Shown here in pieces: positions 46,040 through 59,099 of a stretch of 64,000 bases of DNA. Below the pieces are notes generated by a model. It saw only the letters and a program-made list of their open reading frames with translations. It searched no databases and was not told where the DNA came from. This DNA comes from Takakia lepidozioides (Eukaryota; Streptophyta; Takakiopsida; Takakiales; Takakiaceae). Every line of letters begins with the position of its first letter. Position 1 is the first letter of the stretch. The position numbers and the translations under genes are program-made. The stretch lies in NCBI GenBank assembly GCA_030704615.1, contig CM060734.1, positions 25,174,001 through 25,238,000 on the forward strand, written 5' to 3'.

Positions 46040-48411
46040 GAGCCAGGGATAGATGGAGGCAGGAATGGAGTGAGGGTGCAGATCGATCCAAGAGGACTGG
46101 ATTTCAAGTACAGGAGTACACATGAGGCAGTGTGGATAGACAGCAACAAGATATCTGCATGGGTAGATGGTCATCTGGAAGCACCTGCAAGACAGTTTAC
46201 AGAATCAGGCACCTCTGCCATGACCACTCCTAAAAATGGACCAAGAGATGGAGTCTGCAAGATCTCTTCTGCCACTTGTAGGCATGTGAGGATTCTATGT
46301 AAGGCAGGACACCTGAAAGAGGCTATGCATATTTTGAACCGAGGCATTTCAGCAGACTCTAATACGTATGTCTGTCTTTTGCAAAACTGCATGAAGGTGA
46401 AAGGCCTAGCCACGGGAAAGCAGGTGCACGCCCACATCGTCCAAAGTGGATTTAAGCCAAATGTGTTTCTATACAACACCCTTCTCAACATGTATGTCAA
46501 GTGCAGGAGCATCATGCATGCACACAGATTGTTTGATAATATGCCTGAACGAAATATGTTTTCGTGGACTATAATGATGGCAGGATACACTGAGCATGGG
46601 TGTAGTAGGAATGCCTTGGAGATTTATGAGCAAATGCTACAGGGAGGAGTGACGCCCGACCAGGTGACATATATATGCGTTCTCAAGGCGTGTGCCAGCC
46701 TGGCAGCCCTGGAAAAGGGCAAAGAGGTCCATTCTGACATCATGAAAGCTGGAATTGTACCAAACATCATTCTGGAGACTGCCCTTGTTGACATGTATGC
46801 CAAATGCGGGAGCATCAAGGATGCGAAGGGAGTTTTTGATAACATGGCTGAACGAAATGTGGTCTCATGGAGTGCGATGATCACAGGATATTCCCAGCGG
46901 GATGTGGGATGGAGGCTTTAGAGACATACAGGCAAATGATCCGGGAAGGGGTGAAGCCCAACCAGGTCTTGTTTGTTAGCATTTGCAATGTGTGTGCAAG
47001 CTTGGCATCCCTGGAAAAGAGCAAAGAGCTCCATACTGACATTAGGAAAGCTGGAATTGTACCAAATGTCATTCTGAACACTACCCTAGTAGATATGTAT
47101 GCCAAATGTGGAAGCATTCAGGATGCAAAGACGGTGTTCGACAACATGTGTGAACGAAATGTAGTCTCATGGAATGCAATGATCACAGGATATGTCCAGA
47201 ATGGGTGTGGGATGGAGGCTTTAGAGACCTATGAGCAAATGATACAGGAAGGGGCGAAGCCCAGCCAGGTTACGTTTGTGGGTGTTTGCAATGCGTGTGC
47301 CAGCCTAGCAGCCCTGGAAATTGGCAAAGTGGTCCATGGTGACATCATGAAAGCTGGAATTGTGCCTCGTGGACATGTATTCCAAATGTGGGAGCATCAA
47401 GGATGCAGAGGGTGTGTTCAACAAAATGTCCACACGAAATGTGGTGTCATGGAATTCGATGATTGGGGGATATGTCAAGCATGGTTGTCATAGGGAGGCC
47501 CTGCGACTATTTGAAGAAATGGGAAAGGAAGGCTTGAAGCCAAACAGTATCACTTTAGTATGTGTCCTCTCTGCTTGTAGTCATGTTGGCCTATTAGATG
47601 AAGGTAGACACTACTTCGATTCCCTGAGTCAAGATGATGGCCTCACCATGGAGCACTTCGGTTGCATGGTGGACCTTCTTGGCCGTGCAGGGCGATTGGA
47701 TGAGGCAGAGGATTTCATCACCAATTGAACCAGATGTTGTTGTGTGGGGGGCCTTGCTAGGTGCCTGCAGAATCCATGGCAATGTAGATGGAGCCGAACG
47801 TGCGGCAAAATCCATTCTCAAGTTGGATCCGCAGGATGTTGGAACTTATGTGTTGCTATCAAACATCTATGCAGCAGCCAGCAGGTGGGACGATACCGCA
47901 AAGGTGAGAAAAATGATGAAGGTCAGAGGTGTCAAAAAAGAGCCAGGTCGCTGCTCCATTGAGGTCAGTGACAAGGTGCTGCTGCTCAGTCACTCCCCCC
48001 CCCACCTTTTTTTCTTTTTCTTTGTTGCCCCCTCTCTCCCTCACCTTTATTGTTGATGACAAATTGCATCCACGAATTGAGGAAATCCATGCTGAGGTGA
48101 GAAGATTATCTGGGCAGTTGAAGGAGGCGGGGTACGTGCCTGACACGCACTTTGTATTGCATGATGTGGAAGAGGAGCAAAAGGAATTTTCTCTTTGCCA
48201 CCACGACGAGAAGCTGGCTATTGCCTTCGGGCTGATCAGCACAGCCCCTGGAATGCCCCTCCATGTCATCAAGAACCTTCGTGTGTGTGGTGACTGCCAC
48301 ACGGCCATCAAGTTCATCTCCAAAATTGTTGGCCGAGCAATTATTGTACGGGATGCCAACCGATTTCACCACTTCCAAGATGGGGTTTGTACTTGTGGGG
48401 ATTACTGGTAA
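46040..48411 (+). pseudogene. PPR-DYW RNA-editing factor, copy 2 (frameshifted)
   Basis: A plus-strand paralogue of the minus-strand gene at 39.9-42.4 kb, with the same N-terminus (VQIDPRGLDFKYRST), PPR repeats, E region (LLGACRIHGNVDGAERAAK) and DYW domain. That domain has [16 protein letters not shown] and the canonical terminus CTCGDYW, stop at 48409. The ATG equivalent to copy 1 is lost. Frame changes: near 46900, near 47365 (about six residues missing), near 47725, and at the E/E+ joint. At this joint a C- and T-rich stretch (47995-48045) has replaced a few residues. The catalytic HxE and CxxC residues remain. The two copies point away from each other across 3.6 kb. Confidence 0.85.
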
Positions 48412-49079
48412 GAAATTTTTTTCCTTGGAAGGTGTATATGACTTGCTTAATCCATTGACTCTGCAGCTGTGTGGTACATTTAATGTTCCCTGGGGACATT
48501 GGTTATGACATACTGATTTGAGAGCATTTCCTGAGTTGTCATATCTACCCTGCAAGAGCGATGCCATCAACTAATCACACAGCCTGCACTGCATTTTTGA
48601 GATCAAAACTTGTCTGTGTAATTTCCACGTGAAAATGAGGCATATAGATGTTGAACCCAAATGACACCCGACTTGTCACACAAAAGAGAGAGCTGTGGTG
48701 GTGCTCCATAGCTAAGCCTTTGGCTGCTCTGGCAACATGGCTGGCTGAGCCCTTGGAAGTCTCATATAACACAAGTTGATGCCTACTGCTACTGCTACTG
48801 CTACACCCAACCAATCTTAATTACACATGTCCACATCCAACAAAGCCCCTGCAAATATAAGATCTCCCTAGCTTCCGCAGATATAGCTACATCTGCTTGA
48901 CAATTAGGTACTCTCACCACCTTCGCGCCGCCTCGGTTACACTGGCGTTGAGCAGCGTTTGCATTCAGTTTCGGGATCCTGCTTTCTACCAACACAACTT
49001 TCCAAGTTCAACAGAGATGACCTCCCATGGCAGAGCAGAGCAGAGCTGCTGCTGCTGCAGGAGGGAGACTTGTGGAGAG
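48412..49079. other. 3' flanks of PPR copy 2 and FPP gene
   Basis: Convergent 3' regions: PPR copy 2 ends at 48411 (+) and the FPP stop is at 49080 (-). A CTG-trinucleotide run lies at 48783-48805 and GCTGCTGCTGC near 49050. No gene is seen in between. Confidence 0.4.
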
Positions 49080-52000
49080 CTAGCCAGACGAGCCGCTGCT
49101 GCCGCTTCGAGAACGAGCGTAGAACCGAGTGAAGGCAGACACGCTGCGCGGTTTGTCCAGCGCGGCCTCGTCGCAGTCGCCGTTCATTGACTTGGACATA
49201 CTGGACCGCGTCCTGACCGACCGCAGGACGGACGCAGAAAACCGCCCGGGCGACCCAGGGACGGATGCCGACCCCATGACGGAGAAGTCGGACGGCGAGG
49301 GGGGCCGGGTGACGGGGCGGTCCAAGAATTCCTCGGCGCTCTTTGGATGCGCTCCAAACCCGTTGCAGTTTCCGTTGCTGGCGAGTTTCCGTTCCCTCAA
49401 CGCCGACGGAGTGTGATTGTGGGCATCTATGACGTGGACGGAAGCAGCCGACGGAGGGTCCGCGACCTCCGTCTGCCACCGCAGAAACTCCATGCTTTCC
49501 GTCATCTTTTGGATGGACGTTGCAGAGTCGGTCGATGTGCGGACGGCCCCATCCGTCAGCTCCCGAGTTGTTCCCAGTACCTTCAGTTGCTTTCCCAGCG
49601 CTAGAATTGTTCGCTGGCACTCCGCCAGCGCTGCTGCTGCGATTTCTTTCTCCTAATAAGAGGGAACAGATACTCTCTTTGTCAGAGGAGGGATGCCTAT
49701 GGAATGGAAATCTGTTGTGGCGGTTTGGAGAGAGGAAAGGCGAGAGGAATGCTAAGAGGGGATGCCTAGAGAGCAAATCAGGCTGCATTGAGAATCAAAA
49801 CTCTCAAGAATGGCCTGTCTTTCTTTTGGGACTATCACCACAAAGCTGCAGCAGACATGGTAATAGAATGAACGCATATTGTTTGAGGCATTCTAAGAGA
49901 TGAAGAGGGGGCCTATAGGTTCATTGGAGCGTGAGGTTCAAAGACATACCTTTCGAGACTTTCCCTCTTCTTCATCCGAAGTTGAAGGTCGAGATACAGC
50001 CCAGTCACCATCCCTCCCATGTGACCCCCCTGAGTTTTCACTGTTGGCAGCCCCCCTGCAAAGTGGGAGAGGAAATTATCAGCACCTTAACACTGCAGAT
50101 GGGATATTCCACAACATAATGCGAAGTTACCACGGGCCTTTCCAGATCCAGAATGAAGCTTGCATAAGACGAAGAACACATTACCACATTTGGAACTCAC
50201 CTGTGGATTTGCTCCTGCAGGTCTTCAAGCTTGGCAACCACCTCCTGGTGCCGCCGGCGTTCCCCATGCAATTCAACTTCCAGTGCCCCCACCTTGTCAT
50301 GCAGCTCATTCATCTCTGTGTCTGCAGCTCGCATGCTTGAAGCCAGCCCAGGGTTTGGAGAAGAAAGCTCCATCAACTCTTCCTCAATCAGTTCATCTTC
50401 CTTTCTTTTTGGGTCTTGCCCAGTACCCTGCCAGTACTAGCATGGCTTTAGTCCACAGAGACTACTACTTGGCAAGGAGTCCATAACTGAACTCTGACAT
50501 CCGATAATCTGTTCATGTATCCAGCTAGAAGTAGATGAAGATCTGTGAAGGCTTGGATGCAACAATAGTTACAAACAGGAACAGAATTTTGCATACCTGC
50601 TGCCTCCGAAGGTCAAAAAGAAGCTTCTCAGCCTCTTGAAGCTGCTCCTTCAGTTGTTCCACCTTTTCATTGGCTTCCTCCAAATTTCGCTCCACATCAG
50701 CTTTCTCAAGCTTGAGCCACTCCAGCTCGGTATCAATGCCAGCAAAGCGATTGAACTCTGCCTGCATATGGGATTCTAAGGCAGCCCTTTGTTCCTGTGC
50801 CCTCCTTAACTCTTCTTCAAGAGAAGTCTCAGGCTTGGTTGAGTGTGGTGCCGACCCTTCTTTGGGGCCACTCCCAGGCATAACAGGTGTCCCATTGTCA
50901 GTTACAAGTAGCTGGCCATTGCAATCTCCCCCTCTTCTTGAGCATTCAACTGGCTTAAGAACCATGATGCAATCCATGGCCATTCCAAGCTCCACTATGA
51001 AGTCCACCATGTCTGTCTTGCCTTGCATGAACTTATTTCCCACCAGAACAAGTCTCTGCATGCAACTGTCCAGTCGAAGGTCTTTCCATTGCATGCCCAG
51101 TACTATATGCCCGGACATTACATTTGGCTCCCCAGCCCCATCTGACCCCGTGCTTCGTCTGCTAGAGTCCATTCGCCCAGAAACTGAAGGGGCATATTCA
51201 TTGCCCATTGCTTGGGCAAGGGCTTCTACAATTCGTACAATTTTGCGAACTGCTGCTGCCAGCTCTGAATGTGCAGTACTTACCTGCAAGGACATTACAG
51301 ACTTCGGTGTCAAACACTGACTACCATTTTTGGTTTTGCATGAGAAGAAGGGGTCCAGCATAATTAATCTGATGCCATGGAACCGCATTAAGTAATCCAC
51401 CAAGGCATGTGTTCAAGTAGGGCGGAGCCCCACAAAATTGGGAAAGAAGAGATGTACAAGTGTTAGAGATCAGAATTGGTCACACTAGACTCACAAAATC
51501 CAAGGTTACTATGCCAAATCAAGAAGAAAATCTGATCTTGCCTTGGACTCAGTATCAGAGACAGAAGCATGTTCTTCTGCCACCTCCCCCTCAGATGAGC
51601 TCGCCTCTGATGCTGAACCGGTTTGCCCACTCTTCTTCACCCTGCCCAAGATGTCTTTTATCGAAAGACCAGACATCTTCTGTAAGTTTGCCCGAACGTC
51701 ATCACCACCTTTGCCCACTTCCACCTGTCTCTCAGTTAGCCGATCCAATTGATCTTGCAGGCTAATTAGTGACATTTCATTCGCAGCATTGCGGGTTTGC
51801 AAGGCAGAGAGCTGATCCTCTGCAGCCACAAGTTTAGCACCCAGGTCACTGCACATCTGCTTAGCTGCCTGCAAGTCCTTCTCCTTCAAGGCTAGGGCAT
51901 CTTCCAAGTTTGCCACTTGCCTTTGGGTGGGGGTTGTTGCAATCTCACTTGGTCCATTAACAGATGCAGTATCTGTGGCATGGTCTGATTCTGCAGGTTC

Positions 52001-55000
52001 AGACAGCTTTGCCAGCCTCTCCATCTCAATGAAATCATCCATGAGCTCAAAGTTGAGTGACTCTCGCCTGTTATCAGAATTGGTACAGCTACTCGTCTTT
52101 TCCTTCCTGAATTGATCCAGTTCAGCGACCAGTGCAGATGCCCAGGCATCTGCAGATGCGTCTCCATCAACCCCCTCAAAGGCATGGGTGTCACCACCAT
52201 CCTTGATTGATTTTGGTGTTCCTGCACCCATAATGCTGTCAGGAAAGGAGGAGGGTGGGTGCCCAGATGACCCACTTTGAGTTACTCCATGTTAGTGATC
52301 AATTTGAAATCACTGTGAGAAAATTGTCTGGTGATGTGGTCTAGCCATGCGTCATCACTAATAATACAAGTTCTCATGACATTGCACTTAGGTCCGTCCT
52401 ACACTGCTCAGATAGGGCGTCCACCTAGCTTCATTCTTGGGTAGATTTAGTTCTAGTCCAACATGGAGTGACAGAAACATTTTACCTGCTCGTCTGGTTC
52501 GCCCTTGTCCCACAAGGGTGCGCTCAAGTTCGTCTTCCACAGTGGACAATTTGCTTGCAGTTCTTGCACACATAAGCCGAGCTGCTTGCAGCTCTGCATT
52601 CCTCCTGGCTACTGTTTCCTTGAGCGTCTTTGTCTCTTCATCCATGGCCACAATTCTCTCTGCCAGCATTTCAACCTCCCGAGGGTTGGCAGTCCCACCA
52701 TTTTCATGTCCATTTTCTTGCATAACGTCCATAGCTGCAGCATCAATATTGCTGGCATTGCGTCCCAGTGAGCGTCTTCGCCTGGTATCTCCTGGATCTT
52801 TGCCAAGACCATCTACTTCCAGTCGCATGCGCTGGAGTGCTGCAGGGCCTGAACACACGGAATAGATTTACACACAAAAAGCAACATCAGTTAAGCACAC
52901 TTCAGCTGTTTCGAGTCAGGCACAAAACAAGTACAACATTTTCCAAATGAGAAGGATCATGTCCAAAATTGTGAGGAACAACTACAATACTGGTCACCAG
53001 CCTGGGTCCAGTCAAAGTAGTTATTTTCTCATCACAAATATAAGATGTTCTTGCTCAAAGTTCACAACTAGTAACAGCAATTCTAGACAATGACATGTGA
53101 ACAGACACATGAGATACCTCTTGCCTTCAACAAACTTGGTGGGAAAGGGAGAGGAGAAGAAACTTTACAAGTTCTACTATGAGACAGAGAGGCCCTTTTC
53201 TTGCAAAGAGAAAACTAAGAACAAAGATTTGAAGGGACTATACAACATACATAGGAAACCCATGGAGCAGATGAGAGAGAAGAACAGTTGGAAAGTTTGT
53301 TATGTCCATGTGAGGTCCAGAGGGGCTAAGTGACAGTAGGACAGAGAGGGATAGAGAGAGAGATGCCTGGCAGCTTCTTGCGGACCAACAAACGGAGACG
53401 GTTGCACTCATCCTCTAGCTTGGCTATCTTTTTCACGCTGTCCAGGTGCTGTTTGGCAGCAGCATCAGCTGCTTTCCGCTCATACTCTCGTTCCTGATTC
53501 CGGATCTCGAGTTCCTTGTTGAGGACATGCACTTCATACTTAAAGTTTGAATTTTCCTTCTCGATGGCCTCCAGCCGGACCTGGCAGTGTTCAGTGGGAC
53601 ATCCATCACACACATTACTCCTACCAATTTGAATGCCTTGCAAGGTCAAATTACTTTTCAAAATTTAATTATTGCACCACTTCCATCACTAAGAACCATT
53701 TCAAACACGGCATGAATAACACCGAGCCAGCCTTTTCTGTCAGGATCTTCGTCAATCACCTAAGGCAAAGCTGAGGATTACTGTGTCCCCTTAACTGGGA
53801 AGGCTGTAGTTTATGGCACTGACCTGTAAGATTTTGTTGTCAGCCTCAGCACGTCCTTTGGCTTCGCCAATCTCTGCAACGGATCTTGTGCGATCCTGTA
53901 AAGAATGTAGGAAGAAGACCAAAAAAAGTCATGACACATTGCCCATCGTTGAAGTTAAGAACCTCCACACAGGGTTGATAAAACAGTTGCTGAGGGGTCA
54001 ATTTGTGTCGGCATTGACACTAAAAACACTCTTGTTTGACTACCTTCACCTTTACATGATTGAACCTACTTGTTGGAACAATTGCTCTTCAAAAAGGGTC
54101 TTTCTGTAGCCTGTACGTACCTGCAAGGCATGTGTGAGTGCCTTGGTCTCTGCCCGTGATTCCAACAGGTCGGCTCGTGTCTGGGCCAAAAGCTGTGAAG
54201 CCTCAGCTAGCTTGATTTCCATGTCAGCTCGCAGCTTGTCATAGTCTCTGGTCTTCTTTACCAGGGCATCATGAATGCGTTGCTCTTGCTCCTCCCGAAC
54301 ATGTCTCAGCTGCTTCATGCACTCCTTCAGGGCCCCATCAAGATGGGCAACACGGTCCTCTGTTGCCAGCTTTTGCTGGAGCACCGAATCTAGTTGTTGT
54401 TTTATAGCAACTGCCTCTGCCTCCGCTTTCTCCCAGCCTGCCATACAAGCAGCCCATGTCAGGAAATCTGTCTGTGGTTAACGTCATCCCAAAGTGCAGA
54501 AACCAAAACCGACTTTAGTTGCAAGGGTAATGTGTTTTTGTTGCAGAGCAACTGCCATGTCTCTCCCTCAATTTAACAGAGAACAAATGCAATCCTTCCA
54601 AGTCTTGAGGTGCCAGCTCTGTCTTGCATGGACATCCACTACCATACAGAACATTTTTCTAGCATAAAGCACAACGTACGATGATGCAACTCTGGGAGAA
54701 TAGCAAATCATGTGGGTTACCAGTCACTGCCTCCTCTGCAACTTTGGCATGCTGCTTGACCAGGTTGTCCTTGGTAGTGATGTCAGCTAGTGCATTTGCA
54801 AGCTTTTCATTGAGGGTTTTCAGTTTCTCATCTGAGTGCAGCCATTGGTTTGTTACTCCATCTGAAATACGTGTGTGATCTTGTGATATCTTTGGCAAGT
54901 CCTGCAAAAACGTAACCAGTAAGGAAGGACAGTCTGTAGAGGCAGCTCTAATTGATGGAATGTATCCATGTAGCAATGTATGAATGTGTACTAAATTGAA

Positions 55001-55800
55001 ATGCTCTAATGTCAGCATATTCTTGACGTACAAACTTCTCTCTTGAACATTATCAAAAGAGACGGTGAAGGTAGCCAAGTAGTACATTGGGTTAGAGGGT
55101 CATGTGCAGGCTTGAACCTTGATGAACTGTTGGCATTTCTAGTCCTTTGGACCATCTATGGCCTGAATTCCTACTTTAATTTCAAATCTCTCGTCACATT
55201 TCTAATCGCAACACTGTTATTATTCAGGGAACCTTGTCATCTTATCTATGGAAGAATGTCAAAAGAGCGCCTTCAAAACCTCAAAATATCACATGGCCAA
55301 AGGAAAATAGTACATAGCAGAGCTTCTTCAAAGTCTAGTCACAGAGTGAAGACTCAGCACCTTTGGAGATGGAGCATGCAATTCTTCTCGCTGTTGAAAG
55401 TCCCATTTCTGCAGAACCACCTGTGTTTGTCATCAAGTTGGGAGGGAAAGAGACTCCCTGAGAATATATATCTACGGAAAAAACATGATAATATCCAGGG
55501 TCGGGCTATATTGGTGCTCTCAGTGCACTTCTCTTCCCAGTCCATGGCTCTCTCATACTGCACAATTCTCCAGGCCGGGGTGTCTAACCTTAAACCCAGG
55601 CACAAAATCCAAGGGCTCCAAAATAGAGAAAAAATGTAGAATTTCAGGGATCAAGCAATCTGGGAGAGAATGTGTCACACCTGTTCATCAGAAAGTCTGG
55701 TTGATTTAGGCGATGTCCCTGTAGACTCAGGCGCAGCAGCAATTTTTTCATTAGACTTTTTCTTCCATGGCCAACCTCTGCGGGAAACCTCCTTCTCCAT
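49080..55800 (-). CDS. FPP: filament-like plant protein, long coiled coil
   Basis: Eleven coding exons join without a break into about 1,200 residues: 55800-55681, 54901-54721, 54437-54121, 53895-53824, 53580-53367, 52848-52486, 52284-51542, 51283-50597, 50427-50201, 50055-49950, 49652-49080. The N-terminus [16 protein letters not shown] is the family start. Conserved FPP coiled-coil blocks follow: [30 protein letters not shown], then [47 protein letters not shown] and [14 protein letters not shown], ending with [15 protein letters not shown] and a Ser/Arg-rich tail ([14 protein letters not shown]). The exon phases are mutually consistent throughout. FPP proteins (DUF869) are plant-specific coiled-coil proteins linked to nuclear-envelope and membrane or microtubule functions. 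They are usually near 1,000 residues, so this one is long. Two donors read GC instead of GT (after 53367 and after 51542). Confidence 0.9.
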
Positions 55801-58060
55801 TGTGTTAAGCACTTGCTACCCTTTCTGCTCTTGGCTTAACCTGTGGCAATCAAGGACATGCTCAGATGTGTGGATAGAGTAGGGGTTCAATGCTTAATTC
55901 CCTGCTAAAAAATGTTCTCTTCTTTGTTGTCTAAATTTCCTTTGTCACATAACCTCTTTGAGCTTCCAGTAGACCTTTGAAAGTTTTCTCTCTTTCGTCT
56001 CCTGTTCCAACACTAGCTATACCTTCCAACATTATCATGCTAAGGTCAACATGAAGGAGCAGCAAAATTCTCTTACTCTCATGCCCATCGCTTTTGTTGG
56101 GGTGCATGGCATACTGAATACTTTCTGGTCTGGGATCAAGCCAGATTATGTCAATCCAATCACAAAGGTCCCGCGCTATCCAGTTGCAATTCCATATGTG
56201 ATGTGGTCTCTCTGCAATGCAGTGCCCCATCCCACCTCTTCTGTAGCGCAGAGAGGGAGAAGGGGACAGGGCAGGGGATGGGCCAACAAAAATACGATGT
56301 CTACTTGCCTACGAGAATAAACTGAAGGCACTTAAAAGCGGAGAGTCATTGAAGAATGACGGAAACCACTGAAAATGTAGTATCCAAACAGTTTTGAAGG
56401 AAAGATGGGGACCAACACAGCTCTAACAGGGTGAGAAGAGCAGAGTGTCTGAACCCAATACATGTGTCAGTCCTCTGCACGAGATTATGGACATTGTTCA
56501 GATATCCACCAGTGCTGCGCTGAAGGGCAAGAATAAACTAGTGAACAGCTTTCATATTTGCACTCGCCAGCTATGTCGACAAGTTAGTGTGAAGTTGAAC
56601 CCAAACCAGGAAAGCTATCAGCTCCAGAGGGGTATGGCACGATCATGGCCTACAAAATCGTCAAAAGCTACAGTATTTCTGTCTGCTTGAACTCTGCTGG
56701 ATAGAAAGTCCAACCACGACAATGGCTGGAACCAGCTCTATCTTTCTCTATAATCCAATGTCAGGCTTTTGCAACGAGCAGCAAACTACTATCCGTTACA
56801 ACGCTATCCGCACATGAGCACTGCGAAGTGGACGGACAAACTACAGTCCGGCAATGATCATCATATAACTTCATTCCGGCGAAACGAAGGTCCGGTTTGG
56901 AAGCTACGACCCCCCACCTTCCAAAAGCTCATCATTGTGAACACTGCCCTATAATACTTGCCTAGCATAAATCCAGCTCAGTTCCTCGGGACCAAAGGCG
57001 ATGTGAAGAGCTAGTGTTCCATCAAATTGACGCCCTGATCGATTGAATGCCTCAAACGACCCCACACCCTACATAAGCGATGCAAAGTTCATGTTTCCCC
57101 AAGCGGATTCACTCAGTATACCTGACGAAGTGAGAACAGGCCGAGCTAACACCCAGATCTGTGGACCAAAGCGCAAGTCAGCTGAATCCTACAACTTGAA
57201 ATTAAGTGGCCTGTTCCGTTGGTCGCTAAAACCCAGAAGCCACTCTACTCGATGTAAGGAGGCCTAGACGTTGAAGACACGTGCCAATTCTTCTCAAACA
57301 GCAGAGATAGAGCAGCTTCGCTTACAGTTCAAAGCTCTAACGTGGGGAGTTCACTGTGAAAACTCATCCTCAGCAGGAGTAATTCATCTTAAGAACCGCC
57401 TCGCAATCTCCATGTTTACCAAGTCCCCTGGTTAACGGACACATTGCCAAATGCCGAGTGGCTTAATGCGAAAACCACATCTCCCGTTAGGTGCCTCCCT
57501 CCTGTTTCACCCTCAGAAAAGCAGAAGGTAGAAGAACGATGTCTTTGAGAGAAGAGCTGCCACCATGAAAAGAGTCAACGGGAGCCCACAATTGGAAGTT
57601 TTACATCCAAAGTGAGACACAGGAACAAAGAAGAAAACCAGCGCAGAGCCGTCCCCAATGTGGATCACACGAACAGAAGGTCCAGGATGCAGGAGAGAGA
57701 ACAGAGCCAAAGGAGCAGGAATCGACGGGCCCCGACTCGAGGCACAGACAAGACGCAAACTCGACCACAGAACACTAGGAGAGAAGAGAGCGGAGGAGGC
57801 AAAGAGTACTCGGGGAGCAGTCTCAGCCGAGCAAGAGGAGAAGCAATGCAGAGACGCCGGGAGAGTCTCCAGTGAGAAAATAGAAGAGGTGATTCAGGAG
57901 GGTGGCAGCAGCAAGCCACGATCTCGTGGAGAGAGGAGCTGAAAAAGCGCAGAGCCCACCTCGAGGATGGTCGCAAGATGAGGGGCCTACCGCGAAACAG
58001 CAGCTGTCTGAGCGTGATGGCCCCTCTGACACCTCCAGCGGGAAACTCTCAAGTGCGAAA
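55801..58060 (-). promoter_or_regulatory. 5' region of FPP gene, leader/promoter
   Basis: No other gene is recognised upstream of the FPP start codon for over 2 kb. On the coding strand, 57500-57950 is rich in CT runs (GAGAGA on the + strand), typical of plant leaders, so the transcription start may lie near 57.5-58.0 kb with a 5' UTR intron before 55800. Open frames in this GA-rich block are compositional. Exact start and intron are not determined. Confidence 0.35.
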
Positions 58061-58070
58061 TCCCTTGTTA

Positions 58071-58531
58071 CTGTAGTGGGATAGCCGGTTAGGCAGAAAT
58101 TAATTTGAAAAAAAAGTGCCTAATCAAAATAAATTATTTTTTACAAGAGTGCCTAATTTGAAAAATATATCTTTAAACAGTGCCTAATTTTCAAAAATTT
58201 CTCTAAAAGTGCCTATGGTATCAAAACTTGAATTCAAATTAAAAAACAAATCTGAAATAGAAAAATAAATCTAAAAATGATATCTATTTAAAATTATATT
58301 TATTTAAAACGTCATCCATGGACTCAGTTTTCAATTTTCATCCATGGCAGCGGCTGTATATTTATATTTTTGTGTTTTCATTTTGTGATCATTATTTTTA
58401 GTTGCCTAATTTGAAAAATTACACATCCAAGATGCCTAATTTTAAAAAAATTCTCAAAAGTGCCTAACTGCCAAATGGGCCCAAAAATAATTATTAGGCA
58501 GGCAAGTGCCTAACCGGCTATCCCACTACGG
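58071..58531. mobile_element. short TIR element, copy 1 (461 bp)
   Basis: Ends are inverted repeats: CTGTAGTGGGATAGCCGG... and ...CCGGCTATCCCACTACGG, extending inward to GTTAGGCA/TGCCTAAC (about 26 bp). It is flanked by TA on both sides. The interior is very AT-rich with repeated (A/G)TGCCTAA(T/C)TT words and no reading frame, so it is non-autonomous. A near-identical copy lies at 62288. Confidence 0.88.
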
Positions 58532-58684
58532 TATTACCCTCCTGTTTATCTTTTATGGATGGTTCTGCGCTGGAACATCGCCACCCTTTTGTGCCAAGAA
58601 TCAATTCCCTGCCACGCCGTGATCCATTGCTGCACCTCCGCATGTGCCTACCTACTTACTGTCTTTTATACTTGCCACACAGAA

Positions 58685-58800
58685 TACTGCACTTGAGTAG
58701 GTAGCCCAGTGGTTGGGTGTTTGTGCCTTGCCTGTGCATAACCTAGGTGATCCTGGGTTCAATCCTTCAACATTTTCCTTCAGACCGTCCATTGGGCCCT
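58685..58800 (+). repeat. tRNA-derived SINE candidate
   Basis: A-box-like GTAGCCCAGTGG at 58701-58712 and B-box GGGTTCAATCC at 58754-58764, about 42 bp apart, followed by unrelated sequence. Not a functional tRNA. The 3' boundary is not resolved. Confidence 0.45.
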
Positions 58801-59099
58801 CCATGGCCTGTGTGTTGAGCAGTAGGCTCTGTAAATTCACTATCTTTAACTTTTGTCTTTATCTCTCTCCCGCTCGCTCGCAGAATATCGCCATCGCCAT
58901 CGCTCCACACCACCGCTATTGTTTCGAGTCTCGACGGGCAGGGCAGAGGCTGAAAAACCATTGTGGGCTCAAATGCCCGTTCTTCTTGATTTCCGTGGCA
59001 TGGTTACAAACCAAATTGATCCATTTCTCAAAGAAAGAATAAATAAAATTGATGGGTTGCGGCGCGGCACAGAGTGTCAATGGCACATTTTGCGTGGTG

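Noticed and set aside
49129-49903. plus-strand frames opposite the last FPP exon
   Set aside because: Shadows of the GC-rich minus-strand exon, which carries the conserved FPP C-terminus.
57512-58084. short proteins in the GA-rich block (about 60-100 codons on both strands)
   Set aside because: Composition-driven (Arg/Glu on +, Ser/Leu/Pro on -). The block is better explained as the CT-rich leader/promoter of the FPP gene on the minus strand.
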